A stretch of 64,000 nt of DNA from Paraspadella gotoi (Eukaryota > Chaetognatha). Every line of letters begins with the position of its first letter. Position 1 is the stretch's first letter. The translations under genes and the position numbers were made by a program. The notes under the pieces were generated by a model that was not told where the DNA came from, searched no databases, and saw only the letters and a list, made by a program, of their open reading frames with translations. This document shows positions 26,001 to 38,370 of this stretch, piece after piece. The DNA is taken from positions 10,787,045-10,851,044 of the forward strand of contig CM119267.1 in assembly GCA_051294375.1 (NCBI GenBank), written 5' to 3'.

Positions 26001-29000
26001 AATAAAACTCGTGTTGCCCCTCCGCAATCTCGCGAGGTTTTCGCAACAATGAAAGCCCAAGCGCTCGAGCTTGGTGTGAAGCCGAAATTTTACGCAACAA
26101 AGAGTTAGAAATAAAATTTACCAAGGAGCACAGAGTTTTAAAAACGCATACCCGAATAAAAACAAAATCCGTTTGAAACGTTAATGGATAAGATTAAAAA
26201 ACGTCAAAGAGGCGTTATAATACTCAACTAAAACGAAAACTTACAAAAACCCCAAAATCTCAAATGATTTTGCGGAGAAACAAAGAAAAACGCGAAGAAA
26301 AGGTGAAGGGTAAAAAAAGAAGCGGGGGCAAGGGTTGAGTAGGGCTCGTGGTGAGCATTGTGGTGAAGGCTCCGATAGTGGCGTAGGAGAGCCACTCTGC
26401 CGCCTGCGCCATTATTGGAAGACGTCCATTCACACTTGGCTGGTGAAGAAGAAACGGAGCTGTCTGGTTGTCTATATGCCATCCAAAAACTGATCTCGCC
26501 CTAACCCCTCTCCAGATAATACCACATACAAATTCCCGACCGAAAGTCATTCGGGCCATGGAGACGAACTCTGGGGCATTAGGGAGACGCCATTTTTGAC
26601 GGAGGTGACCGATCATAATCCTTCGCACGCTCTAGGCGCTCACTCCTTTACATCACAAAAAAAAACCCATTTGAACCTCTTTCTTTAATTCGGATAGACT
26701 TGCTGCGAAAGTCGACGACGAAGGTAAAAGGGCGGAAGAGGTGGTTTGGCAGCCGAGTCTCTTCGGGATGGACGATTTGAAGGCGGGATATAAATTGGGT
26801 CCCAAATTGTGTAGGAAGTCTAATCAGTTCGGCGAAAAGAAAGGTCAACCCGGCTGAGGTCGATAGAGGTTCCAGAGAAAAAGAAGATGGGGGTTTGTCC
26901 CGACTAGAAAAAGGAGGAAACCCAAACGCGGATCTCATCTCGTGGGGTCGTAACCCCAACCGTCTTGAATTGCCAGAGCATTTTGCACAAAAAGATCAGC
27001 ATAACAATGGAGCGAATCCAATCAAAAATCCAGATGACATGTCACAAGGGCTCATGAATATTTGAAAGGTTGAAGATTAAGGTTTGTTAAAAATAAGAAA
27101 CCCCCTCTTGAAATAAGAAAAATATGACTGTGGTATATAAAAATATGCGAAAATATATAAAAAACTATAGTTTATTAAATTACACAAGCATTAAAAATTC
27201 AAAAGGGAGCAAACGCAATTACGGAAACAAAAGGTTAACAACAAAGGAGCTTTAATACAGTTTCTAATCATCTAAAGAAACTGCGCGAGGGAGAAAGGAA
27301 GGACACTTCTAAGATTTACAACGCGTATATTCTCCGCTTGCTCATATAATGCCCGACTGCTCCCCCTTTCATTTTATCGGAAGGGAACGGTAAGAAGAGG
27401 GGAAAAAATTTTCGGGGTAGAGAGAAAGAATGAGATTTTAGGAAAGACCGAGAGACAAATATCAAATTCCGATAAAATTCATGTATTTTTCAAAAGAAAA
27501 TAAATTTAAAACAGGTTCTTGGATTTTCTTTTTCCCCGCAAGTAAGATTTCATAATTTCGTTTTTCTTTTATTCATATTTTGACTTCTTTTTCTTTTGCC
27601 CCACTTTGCTCAACACCCACCCCTCATCATCGTCTCCCCGTCACCGTATTCCCCCACAACCCCGAATCCATTGTGTTGCCACTCTCGTCTTCATTGGACG
27701 GTGACGACTTCATTTGTAGCAACAGAGAACGAACTGTGGGGAGGGAATCCATTCAATTATTTCCGCTCCTATCAGGGAGAGAAACCAAAATCGGCTTTCT
27801 ACGGATAAATTTTCAACCCCAAAAAAAGGCTATAATAAAAAAAAAATTTCGTTCCCCCGGCGGGTCTTAGTCAATTTTCAGATTTCATTATGGCGCGAGA
27901 ATTTCCCATTGAAAAATTTAAGAGTCGGGAAAACCGGGGTGCCACTGAAATGATTTCTATGGCACAGGTCTGAATGGCGGCTGTAAAAATGAGTTTTGGA
28001 AGAGTTGCAACTATCGTAAATGAATGACAGAAGGAAAAAAAGGAAAGGAAAAAGGAAACTCTCGGGGGAATGCGGGAGGATGAGAAAGCGAATGAAAGAA
28101 CTCATCTGCACGTGGATTCGATGGGAAAAGGAAGGGCAAAAGAAGGAAATGGAGGAAAAGGTGGAAAAAATGAGGGAATGGGGAAACGGAGGAAAAAGAA
28201 TTTCTGAAGCGAAAAAACAAGAACGCACATTTAACGCGAAAGCAAAAGATGGCTGCGAATAAAGGGGAGGGGAAGGAAAAGACATTCATTATAGAGACTA
28301 AATATGAAACTTTAGAGGAACAATAAAACAATATTTTTGTTACTCGCCAAATAAAATAGTATACATACTACATAGTATATATTCCTACCATTTCAGCACC
28401 ACAAAAACATTGAAATAAAACAGTCTAAGAGAATACCATATATATATATATATCATACATCAAGAATTTCGACTGTGAAAGATAAAGCGGAGAAGGGAGG
28501 GAACGATTTTCGTGCTTATAGAAAAGAATTTCCGAGCGGCGCCAAGAAAGAAAGGGGAGTTCGCTTGGGAGAAATTGCGAAGGGAACAAAGCGGTGGAAA
28601 AGCTGAAAGGAGGGAAGAGGAGAAACGAGGGAAAATTTAAACGAAATATGAAGTGATTATGAAATAGTCAGGGGTCGAACTTGTTCCATCTTCATTTGGT
28701 CTGAATTTACTTATACGTCTGCAGTATTTGCAAGAAAAAAAATATTTAAAGCTATAATAAAAATTAGATTAAAATTACTGACATTAAAAATTATTGAAGT
28801 TAAGCGACAGTTAAACAAATTTTTAATGTAATTGATCAAATAGAAATGAAGAAAATTTTGTAAATCGGGGGAGAGGGGGCGACGGGAATGAACAAAAGTC
28901 GAAAATAAGCCACTGTAAAGAAAGAGATGAAGTAAGCAGTTTTGAATAATGATCATGTCAAAAAAAATGAAAAAAGTGAACCAGAACATCAAAATACAAA

Positions 29001-30325
29001 AACAAACCAAAAAAAAACTTTGGGGCCAACTATATGATTTTAAAAATATTATTGATACGGATATCGATAGGATATATTGGATCAACGTGAAGGAAAAACC
29101 GTCAACTCGAGTTAACCCACCATATAATTATCCCTATAGTGGACCCAACCTCTAAGAATAAGGCAAAAACCTTTCCATTCATCGCTGCCAAAGAGAAAAA
29201 GGAGAGGAAAAATTCACGAGAGAAATATTTCTAGATAGGCAACTTATACAGCTTTTTCATCGCATAAAAAAACGGCCCCCCATAGCAGCGCATAAGCGGC
29301 ATTGATTCGAGTAGGTCCTGGCGGCTTCCCGTGGAGCCGCGAAGGGGAGCTGCCCATCAGAGAGAGAGAGAGACTCGAGAGCGCAAAGGAAAGAACAAAA
29401 GCGACTCGGCGCTCGCGTCACGGTCCGAGGGTTCTTTCGAGGGCCAACGACGACGACGAGGAACGACGCTTCCCCTGGCGCTTCCACCACTGCGCCAACA
29501 GCAACAACCACCACAACAACGACAAGGATGACCGCGACGGCGACGACGACTCTCGGTTCAATGATAACCCTTCCCTCGGTGGAGCGAATAAACGAGGGAA
29601 TCGCGACGCCGTCGACGAGGACCGCGACGGACGCGCTTCCTGGAACCAACGGGAGGCGCGGCGGGGGAGGTTAAGGGCCATGGGGGGGTTTTACGCCGAT
29701 GCACCTCGGCGACGCTTCGGGGGGTGTAAGACGAGGTGAACGGCGGCGAGAACTTTCGGCGTCTGATCGGGGGACGCGAGAGAAGACGGATAGGCAGTAG
29801 TGTGAGAGGTTACGATGAATAAAGAGTTCGAATACGGAAAGGAATGATGGAAGGATGAATTAAAAAGGTACCAAAACCTCTGAACAGTGAACAAATCTCG
29901 CCGATCAACGCCAGTGACTGCTTTAAGTTTTTTTTTAACCTGCATAAGCAAGTGGATTGAACTGCGAAACAACAAAGCCCCAAAATTTGGTCTCGTCGAA
30001 AGAAACACGATGAAGCGTGAAAACAATTTCTCGGCCCGAGGGGGGGGGGACAGGAAAAGAAACTCGATACGGACACGTCGACGGGACAGGGACGGCGTGC
30101 CATAACTAATGGATGAATTGATTATGAAAACCGTATCTAATGAATCTTTTTTTCATCTTTTCATCCCGGTTGAAAAACAACCGAAGAAGGGAGAAGTCCG
30201 GAACAAGAAGAGGGGGAGGAGGAGGGTCTTGATATAGAGTGATTACTGGACCAAAACCAGATGACTCAATAAACAGCGGCGTTCCTCCGGGAGAAGGTTT
30301 GAATGAAAAAGGGAAAACCGCGCCC

Positions 30326-30327
<2 letters not shown>
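23075..30327. other. gene-poor, purine-rich intergenic DNA
   Basis: No gene is recognised. The + strand becomes markedly purine-rich from about 26 kb, most strongly at 27.97-28.30 and 28.47-28.64 kb, so most apparent ORFs are low-complexity Lys/Glu/Arg or Ser/Phe/Pro translations. GC-rich, CpG-rich patches lie at 23.86-24.05, 24.34-24.62 and 29.28-29.76 kb. A GC-richer ORF at about 25.87-26.11 kb (+) has non-repetitive composition but no start codon near its beginning and no recognisable domain. A short (TA)n lies at about 28438-28453. Confidence 0.4.
24432..24478 (-). other. candidate first coding exon (speculative)
   Basis: On the minus strand an ATG opens MSEVQFRSIDPLRRR and runs directly into a consensus 5' splice site (AGG|GTGAGT) inside a CpG-rich patch. 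This looks like a first exon joined to promoter-like DNA. I found no partner exon, so it may be chance. Confidence 0.15.

Positions 30328-30392
<65 letters not shown>
30328..30392. repeat. (GA)n microsatellite
   Basis: About 32 uninterrupted GA units, the longest in the window. It forces artefactual Arg-Glu and Ser-Leu ORFs on the two strands. Confidence 0.95.
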
Positions 30393-30394
<2 letters not shown>

Positions 30395-32602
30395 CAGAAA
30401 TCGACTGCTGGGGTGGGAAAAGACGGGGGAGCGAGAAAACAAGTTAGGGTCGTCCCGAGATGAGCCTCGTTCTGACCCGATGCCAAAAATGACAGACATC
30501 TTCGATACGCATCGCGAGATACCAAAAATCGGAAAAAGAAAGAAAAAATGGCCAAAAGAAAATATTTCCTTTTCCTTGGAGGCTAATGGCCTCTCTTAAT
30601 CTTGACTCGTTGTGGAAGCTTTGGGAGACGGGGGGGCGAAAGGGAGGCGAGAAAAAAGACTGCGAAAAAAAGGAAGAGAAATGACCAACCGAGAAGCGGC
30701 GTCAGAAAAGGGAAAATGTCGAAGCTGGTCTCTGGGGGAGTCTTCAACAAAACAAATACATTAACCACTGACAAACCGCGAGTTGGGGGGAGAGGGAAGG
30801 AGGGAAAGTAGAAGGCACTCGATTTGGCTTTGTCGCGGATACGAGCGATGCGTTGTCCTTGGATGTAAAAGGAAGAAGCAAAGGGGGATGGAGGAGAAAA
30901 GACCCCGCGAGGAAGAGGAGGAGAATGACGAGGATGGCGAGGTCGCAACGAGAGACGCGGGACTAACATTACGACGCAACTAGATCGCGTCGGAGGAGAA
31001 AATGGAGAGAGGAGAGGGGGGTTCTTGGTAACGGCGCTTATATGGACGGCACTAAGAGTTGCGAGGGCAATTTGGGACAATTGCGCTGTCATCAAGGATA
31101 TATGGCGAATCGGAGAACCACCCTTGGCTTGACCAAAACGGGTCAGCGATCCCGATAAAATGTGAACTGACAACTGCGGAATTAGACGAAAAGTGCAACC
31201 GGTGCTCGATCGCGTAATGGAAAAACTTAAAACATTTAATACAATTCTTAAAACTAATATTTAAAAAATATCAAACAAAAAAAATAGGCGACATCGCAAA
31301 GAGTTCAAGGCCCGGGATTCTATTAGCGGCTCTCAAGGTTTAGGATGAGATTAACAAGAACCTCGAGAGGAGAGAAAGGTTAACGACTTTGCTACCTCAC
31401 ATAGAATTCACTTCATGTATAAAACCGACAATCGTAAAGATTGATTTGAGCGAAAAGAATTTCGCGTTCGCAAAATAAAAAAAAATTGGAGAGAAATAGA
31501 ATTGAAAAAAAAAATAGAGTACATGGTAACATTGTAGAGTATAAAATATAACTTACCTGTTCGTCGGCGTTAAAAGGGTACAAAATTGCGGGAAGGAGAA
31601 AAAATATAATCATGAAATTAGCATAATTATGAAAACAATATTTCAGTTAAAGCAACGCGCGTTCTTCGCGATGAAATAAAGTCAAACAAATTCATCATTC
31701 TCACCCAACACCACTTTGTTTACCTTTATTTAAAAAAAAACTCCGTGCGCTCATTAGCGGTCGGAGCGAAGAATGGAAAAAGTCGGCCATTTTCCATCTC
31801 CCCGTCCGCTTACTGCCTCGTATTATCATGGTCTGATTCCTGCCGTTTTAATTACACTCGAGTCCTTTTTTTCTCTCTCTTTCTCTCCCTTTCTATTTTC
31901 TCTAAACTAACCTCTTAAAACAAAAACCCGTCTTCTTGCCTTTGTGTTGCGACGCGCTAAGGAGGACGTAACTAGCTAAATCTTTCTTTCCGGGAAGGAA
32001 ATCGAATTGGGTGGGGGAAGAGGGTCTATGAGGAGAAGGGCGATTACGTATGGGGGAATCTAATTTTCTTCGATGTTGGCGAATAAAGAAGAGGTGAGAC
32101 TCGGGGCTGATGGGGGCGCTCGCTCGCGCTCTCTCTCTCTCATTCGCCGCGGCGGCGACGGCGCAGGCGTCGGTGGTGATAATCAGTGGCGCAGCGCGTT
32201 GGCAGCGGAGATGAAGAATGGCGATGAAGTCATCATACAGTTCCCTCATTTATCAAGTTTATACCAGTTGCGCACCGGGTGAATGTCAGGAGCCCGTGAA
32301 AGAGAGAGAAAAGGAGAAAGAGAGGAAGAGAGAGAGAGAGAGGCAATGGCAATGGCGTTTAAATGAATCTCATTTGGTCGGGAAAAAAAATGGGATCATC
32401 TATGCGCGTGTGCGGGAACGCGTTAACGGAAATATATTTCCTAGAAAAAAAAGGGAAAAAAAAAACCCCCAAGGAAAAGCAAAGGGTTAATAAATTCAAC
32501 AAATAGAATCGAACAATCTACATTTTTCTGCGAAACACATGAATAATAATAAAGTCTGTCGACGAGAGACTTCCTTCCCGGAGGCCGATCACGTCGCCGC
32601 CG
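30393..32602. other. noncoding DNA downstream of RPB10
   Basis: Apparent ORFs (for example 30583-31173 on the minus strand) are Ser/Pro/Leu-rich translations of purine-rich DNA with no domain. A short GA-rich tract lies at about 32300-32342. Nothing else is supported apart from the candidate exon listed separately. Confidence 0.4.
31557..31613 (-). other. candidate signal-peptide exon (speculative)
   Basis: On the minus strand an ATG opens MIIFFLLPAILYPFNADEQ, a short hydrophobic leader. It ends at codon phase 0 exactly on a consensus donor (CAG|GTAAGT). The shape is that of a first exon encoding a secretion signal, but no matching downstream exon was identified. Confidence 0.2.
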
Positions 32603-32994
<392 letters not shown>

Positions 32995-33293
32995 CTAGTC
33001 GATTCAGCAAAAACTGTTTAGGCGAGAAAGACTGTAAACCAAAAAAAAAACAGTCGGCACGCATGACGAGAGAGTGTGTGGTGATATCCATCACGCTCAA
33101 TCGACCACGACGAGAGTACAAAATAATTCAACAATAAATTACGATTCCTTCGCTAAAAACGAAGTTGCTTTTTCGTTACGATTATATTTTTAACTGTTCT
33201 GACGGGAGTCTCGAAATCTCAATATCCTTCTAAAAAAAAACTCCCTTTCATCCACGATTCTTCGAATTTCCTTTTCCACTCTCCCCTTCCTCT

Positions 33294-36288
33294 TTACGCT
33301 TTCGCCCACGGGGCCTTAAATCGTTTCGGAAGCCGGCCGTCCTTCGTATTGAGAGCGTCGCAAATGTCAGAATAAAGCGGGAGTTTCTGCGAGAATCGTA
33401 AAAAAACATGGAATGATTAACATTTGCCCGAGAAGCGATGACGAGCATAAATTCCACCCCCCCCTCCTTGCGGGCCCGCGCTCGCGAATCTAGAGGAAAA
33501 CGAGCGAAATAAAAGGGATGAAGACGCGTTGATTCGTTGGCGAAGTTGCATAAGGATTCGGCAAGGGGCGGGGGATGGGAATTGAGATAAGCGAAAACTT
33601 TCTAGGGGAAGCACCTTCAGGGTTCCGAGAGCGGCCACAGACGGTTTGGATCTGAGCATCCTCTGGGCGAGTTGTTGGACGTCGCGTGACTCGACACGTC
33701 CGATAGCGTCGATGTAGAAAGAGGGATCCTTCTTGGAACCGGAAGTGAGTACTTGACGAGCGACGTCTTCGAAAACAACGGGTCGGGACTCAAGATTCAT
33801 CAGCAGCATCGATTGCAGTTGCTTCTTTGCTCTGGAAAAACGACGTGTGTTGATAGCGTTGTTTCCACTCCCGGATCGACTAGCCTTTTGTTTTGCCTCC
33901 CATCCAAAAATTATTCGATCTAAGCAATAAAACCTGGAAAATTCCACGGGATTGATCGTTCCCGCCATAGCGACCAATTCTCGGGTGATGATCTCGACCA
34001 ATTCGCGGAGATGCTTTGGATCGCATGAGGCGTGGATGCAGAAAATGCCAGAATCGACGTAAGAGTGATTATAGGCCGCCGCGTGTTGGATCCAATGGTA
34101 TCTAGGGTCGACCGAGAAGTTTCATATAAAACATTCGTATAAAAACAGATTTGAAAAAAAAAATTTACAATTCACCTATTTAAGACATTAAGATATAGCC
34201 GCGTGTACATTCCTTTGCCCGGCCCGCCCGCCGAAAATGATCCTCCCCCACCCATCATCATGTTAAGAATACAAGTGGCGATGAATTCGGATTCTTCCTG
34301 CAAGAATAACAAGCGGATCCCTTGGCGAAGACTTACTTAATCGAGCCCTCTCCGCCATGTTGAAACCCACCTGATGACAGGGACTCTCTAAACCAATGAT
34401 CACGTGCGCTAACTCCGGCATAGGATTCGGGCCAAGGCTCACGTTCGACAAATCCTTTTCCACTGTTACTTCGCCTCCTTTAAAAGTGGGAAAAACATTT
34501 TTAACGAGGAAAAGAAAAAAATCTACTTTTGAATTTGAATTATTTTTGGTCTTTGCTTGCCATAAGGAAAAATGAAAGTTTTAAAATAATATTGTTTAAT
34601 TTATTGAGAAGACACTTTTTATTAATTTCATGTAAAGGATAGGCCTATTTTATTTTGCTGCATTTAGGAATTAATTCGTTGTTTTTGCACTTTATGAAAA
34701 AAATGTAAATCATTATTTAGATGAGATTCTTTAAACTGAAAGATTTATGGCAAACAAAGACCAAAAGCAATTCAAATTCAAACTCCAAAACTTGCCAGAA
34801 TGAGATCTGTGAAAGACTACCATAATATTACCCGTGTATTGGGCCAATGAGTTATCGATCGGCAGGAGTGGCTCTTTACCCAAAAGGTTTGGATTTTGTT
34901 GCCAAATGGGCAAGACGTCGCTCCAAGGCGCCTCAAGAAAAAAAAATTCGACAAAAGAACATTCAATCCAACGGCATTCAGTTGAAATCATATTCTCTCC
35001 CAGTCCCACTCACCATCGCTGCTTGCGTCAATCTTTCGTGATCGACGCCGACTCCGGCCAAGACTATTCGCTTTGGGTCGTATTGTTGCGCCAGATAGCG
35101 GTAAATGTTCCCGCTCGTCATCGTTGCAACGTTCTCCTGCGGGCACATTTTCGGGAGTCCGACTGTGTTGTCCCGAAAGGCGGCAGCGTGAATGTACTCT
35201 TGCAACAGGCCCTCGGGATTGGGATTGACGTTGAGATCCTCCAGTTCGTAATTGATCAGCGTCTTTATCGCCCCCAAACTGTCCTCCGTGACGACGGGTC
35301 GCAGCACTACCTCCGCCAATATCTCGACAGCCTGTTCCAAGCCTCGCGTCTCCACGCTGATACCATAGATCATGGTGTCCCGGCTGCTTTGGCAGTCGCA
35401 AATCCCGCCGTACTTCTCCAATTCTTCCATGATACTGTCCTTCCCCGCAGGGTATTTGGGGGTATGGCCGAAAGCGAGCTTGTCGAGAAAGTGGGAGACG
35501 CCCGAGGGCATCGCCACTTCAAAGCGAGATCCCGAGTCGATGGCCACGCCCACGGTGCAGAACTGACCGAATTTGGGCTCCGAGGCGACGCGAAGACCGT
35601 TGGGGAGGGTGGTCACGCGGGTTCCTGAAAAACTCGTTTCCGCCTGGTATCGGGGGAGAAGGGGAAAATTTGAAACGAGGCTTGTAAGACGAAGATCATT
35701 CTTAAATCTGATCAGAGATTGTACCTTAGCGTAGATTGGAGTAGGAATTCCGGGTAACGGTTCTGTCAAGGGTACAATGGATCGACTCGACGGCGTCGAC
35801 TGGCTCGATTCGAATTTCGGCGCCGCTTGCGAAATTCCGGCCGACTGTTGCTGAGCTGTGGGAGTCAGTATTGACCGCTTTCTCTGAAATTTTGATTACA
35901 ACAAAGTATTAAGAACAGCCCAAAAAAGTTTTTAAGTAAAAAAACCTACCAAAACCGCCGAAGAATCTGTTACGGTAGTCTCGGCTGATCCAGCTAAATC
36001 GGTTTTACTGATGATGAAAAAAAAATACTCTTGTTAAAGTATTCTATATTATATATTTTTCATCACGTTCGAAAAATTATTACCTGCATAAACTCCGACT
36101 TTTACCGAAAAGTGTTGTTAGTTTGGAAGAAACTAAAAAAATAACAATATTGAAAACTCATTTAGTATTCAACTTTTCTTAACAACATTCAAAGTCAAAC
36201 CACCTGAAGTTTTTTGTTTGGGAAGGCTATTTGAACACATGACGTCTAGGCCCTTTTTCATAGCAAGAACTCGAGCAGAATTCGCCAT
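33294..36288 (-). CDS. PMPCA: mitochondrial processing peptidase subunit alpha
   Basis: This is the non-catalytic, glycine-loop subunit of the mitochondrial matrix protease that removes presequences from imported proteins. Eleven exons: 36204-36288, 36084-36132, 35950-36007, 35725-35883, 35014-35643, 34832-34931, 34371-34477, 34176-34297, 33934-34101, 33615-33831 and 33294-33386. All join in frame with GT..AG introns and encode 595 residues. Family matches include [34 protein letters not shown], the glycine-rich loop [32 protein letters not shown]-like [11 protein letters not shown], and the C-terminus [11 protein letters not shown]. The zinc-binding HxxEH of the beta subunit is absent, as expected for alpha. 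The first 100 residues are Ser/Thr/Lys-rich and poor in acidic residues, fitting a transit peptide. A strong acceptor-like site (CTTTTTTAG) lies 21 nt before the ATG; a possible donor about 90 nt upstream means an ordinary 5'-UTR intron is also possible. Confidence 0.95.
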
Positions 36289-36698
36289 GGTTTTAATTTT
36301 AAAGAAAATCTAAAAAAGTAAAAACATTAATGATGCAATAACTTCGAATATGATGGTGCCTCGTTTTTTTTCTGTACCTCATCCACCTGTCAACTTCTGG
36401 AAACGATGTGCATCTACTAGTGACTAAATCAAACTAATGATTATCATTCAAAAAAAGTCGAGAATCATTGTTCCAACTGCCCGTTTCTCACGAACACCAA
36501 AAGCCACCCGAAAAAAATTCTGATGATAAAGCTTCAGCAATAACGACACTTACAGTAAAAAATTACACATTTCAATTACAATGATCGGACTAGAAAAACT
36601 GGAATTTCGACGCAAGTTCCATTTTTCCCCTTTTTTAATGGAGAAGGAGATATATAAAGAGAGATCAACAGCACATGAGCAAGGTTTTTGGATATTCC

Positions 36699-37448
36699 CT
36701 AATAAATGAAGTCTTTGAGGGACTCGGGTCTGTCGGTGGCTTCTCTTTCGTCCACGGGTTCCACTTGCAGACGAGAGTAGTTGCCGCGAGCTCTTCGCCT
36801 CGGCGCAGCCGCTCTTCCCTCGAGAACCAACGCGATTATTTTTTTTCTGTTGTGATATGCGACGTAGGCAACTATGGTGAAGACGGTTACGGTTAAGAAA
36901 TACGCCATGAAATGAGACGAACTTTCTCCTTCGTGGCGCGGATGAATCGATATTTTCGTATTCGTTGGAGAATCATTGTCCGCCTTCACGATCGACTTGA
37001 ATACGTCATTGTCTTCCTCATCCTCTGCTGCTGCAGGTACAGCCACCTTTCCCGTTTGAACGGATGAAGTTGGCGACTTCGAACTCGAAGACGAACTGCT
37101 TGAGGAGCTGGAGCTGTAACTCGATGTTGTGGTTGTAGTAGTTGTCGGGGTCGACGTAGTAGTAGTAGTTGTAGTAGTAGTAGCAGTAGTAGTGGTTGAT
37201 TTCAAAGTAGTTGTATAGGATTTACTTGAAGGTGTTGTTGTCGTCAGGACGATTGAAGCGTTCGTTGACGTTACGTTATCACTCTCATTATTCTTGGCTC
37301 TCGATTGCAATTTTGATATATTAAGGCTTGTTGACTCATCTTTTGGATTTTCACCCTCGGGCTGTGGTTCAGATGGTTTTGAATGTACTTGAGAATTTCC
37401 GATTAGCAGGAGAAGAAGCGCGAGTTCCGAGAGATAAAGCCACAACAT
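36699..37448 (-). CDS. TGN38/TGOLN2-like trans-Golgi membrane protein
   Basis: This predicted type I membrane protein of 249 residues has a signal peptide (MLWLYLSELALLLLLIG), a luminal region dominated by Thr and Ser runs (about residues 70-125) that is probably heavily O-glycosylated, and an acidic stretch (AEDEEDND). The conserved end of the family follows: SHFMAYFLTVTVFTIVAYVAYHN as membrane segment, RKKIIALVLEG, then a short tail. The tail contains YSRL (from Tyr224), equivalent to the YQRL retrieval signal of TGN38 bound by clathrin adaptors, and it ends LKDFIY. The start at 37448 is the first ATG in frame. The Thr/Ser runs come from trinucleotide repeats and are probably length-polymorphic. 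It cycles between trans-Golgi network and plasma membrane in known homologues; here that is inferred from the tail. The related KCT2 group is the alternative label. Confidence 0.8.
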   Translation of the reverse strand: MLWLYLSELALLLLLIGNSQVHSKPSEPQPEGENPKDESTSLNISKLQSRAKNNESDNVTSTNASIVLTTTTPSSKSYTTTLKSTTTTATTTTTTTTTSTPTTTTTTTSSYSSSSSSSSSSSSKSPTSSVQTGKVAVPAAAEDEEDNDVFKSIVKADNDSPTNTKISIHPRHEGESSSHFMAYFLTVTVFTIVAYVAYHNRKKIIALVLEGRAAAPRRRARGNYSRLQVEPVDEREATDRPESLKDFIY

Positions 37449-37689
37449 GGTTGAAGTTACAACATGGAAAAACTGAAACACTAAAAATCGGACATGAGTG
37501 TATTTAAGTCGGCTATTGTTCTTGTAGAGTTCTTGCAGTTTCAGGAGACGAGTTGGAACCCTAAAAAAACTTATTCAAAGTTAAGTCTTTCTTTACTGAT
37601 ATAATTTACACAATACAGAATTATACTTAAAACGGTTCACAAAATAAACATTGGATAGACAAAATTGTCCGTCTTTGAACGAGAAACGA

Positions 37690-38307
37690 TCAATCCATCC
37701 TTCCCTTGAGGGTTCTCGTCGTAACTTTGTCCTTCTCTATGACGTGAACCACAGCGCCCCAACCGGAAACGGCGTCGCGGTCGGCGGCGTTCAATAGCGC
37801 CTGAGACACCGCCTCGAACAAAGCATCCGGCTCCATGTTGGGCTCCCAGAGAGATTCGCACATGCCGTACATCTGCTCGGCGCAGGTGCCAGACACGACA
37901 AAATCTTCCGTTTCCATTGGACACCCGATCAAATCCAGGGAACAAATGAAGGGTTTGTTGGTCTTGGGTTCTAGACCTGCGATGACGGGCTCGATGAAGT
38001 ATGGACCGAATCGGCGCTCGTAGAGGAGGTTGGAGACCATCGACATGAAGGTCTTTGGCTTGATCTCGCGGTTCTCGCGCAGGGAGTAGAGTTTAAGCCG
38101 AAAGTTGAGCCGATCGCGCACCGTTTGGATATCGGTGGCCAGACCGGCTAATCCTAGGTACAGCTTGGGTCCCATCTCGAAGACTTTTGGAAAGTTCATA
38201 CCCACTGTCTGCGCCTGGATTCCGTAGCGAAGGTCCGATGCTATGGCGACGCAATCCTTACCCGTCATCGCGATGCAAGCACCGCCGTTGTAGGACATGA
38301 TACTCAT
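37690..38307 (-). CDS. PSMB3: 20S proteasome subunit beta-3
   Basis: This structural, non-proteolytic beta subunit of the 20S proteasome core has 205 residues, the usual length, in a single exon. It starts [25 protein letters not shown], without the propeptide and Thr nucleophile of active beta subunits. It contains ANLLYE-like [48 protein letters not shown] and the C-terminal [10 protein letters not shown], all hallmarks of beta-3. The gene begins only 63 bp after the GEMIN6 stop codon. In that gap there is no AATAAA, but a T-rich tract ending GATTTTAG stands 36 nt before the ATG, so it is probably expressed as part of a polycistron. Confidence 0.97.
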   Translation of the reverse strand: MSIMSYNGGACIAMTGKDCVAIASDLRYGIQAQTVGMNFPKVFEMGPKLYLGLAGLATDIQTVRDRLNFRLKLYSLRENREIKPKTFMSMVSNLLYERRFGPYFIEPVIAGLEPKTNKPFICSLDLIGCPMETEDFVVSGTCAEQMYGMCESLWEPNMEPDALFEAVSQALLNAADRDAVSGWGAVVHVIEKDKVTTRTLKGRMD

Positions 38308-38343
38308 GGTCGTTTTTTTTAGAGAGGAATCGTAAATAGAATA

Positions 38344-38370
38344 CTAAAATCAAATCAAAACAAAACGGTT
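38344..38370 (-). promoter_or_regulatory. candidate trans-splice acceptor upstream of PSMB3
   Basis: GTTTTGTTTTGATTTGATTTTAG lies wholly between the GEMIN6 stop and the PSMB3 start, with its AG about 26 nt after the stop. A conventional 5'-UTR intron would need its upstream exon inside the GEMIN6 coding sequence, so a spliced-leader acceptor is the simpler reading. This is inferred from position and composition only. Confidence 0.45.

Noticed and set aside
25870-26108. GC-richer + strand ORF ending in KFYATKS
   Set aside because: No ATG near the beginning, no recognised domain, no good acceptor; a pseudogene or unassigned exon cannot be excluded.
27878-28331. Overlapping minus-strand ORFs rich in Phe/Pro/Ser
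   Set aside because: Low-complexity translation of a near-homopurine tract.
29302-29739. 145-codon + strand ORF in a GC-rich patch
   Set aside because: Composition is Arg/Asp/Asn-rich from CG-rich trinucleotides; overlapping ORFs are open on the other strand and no motif is present.
30583-31173. 196-codon minus-strand ORF
   Set aside because: A Ser/Pro/Leu/Phe translation of a purine-rich + strand, with no domain and no splice partner.
34834-35628. 264-codon + strand ORF antisense to PMPCA
   Set aside because: Shadow of the 630-bp PMPCA exon; the minus-strand frame matches the peptidase family.
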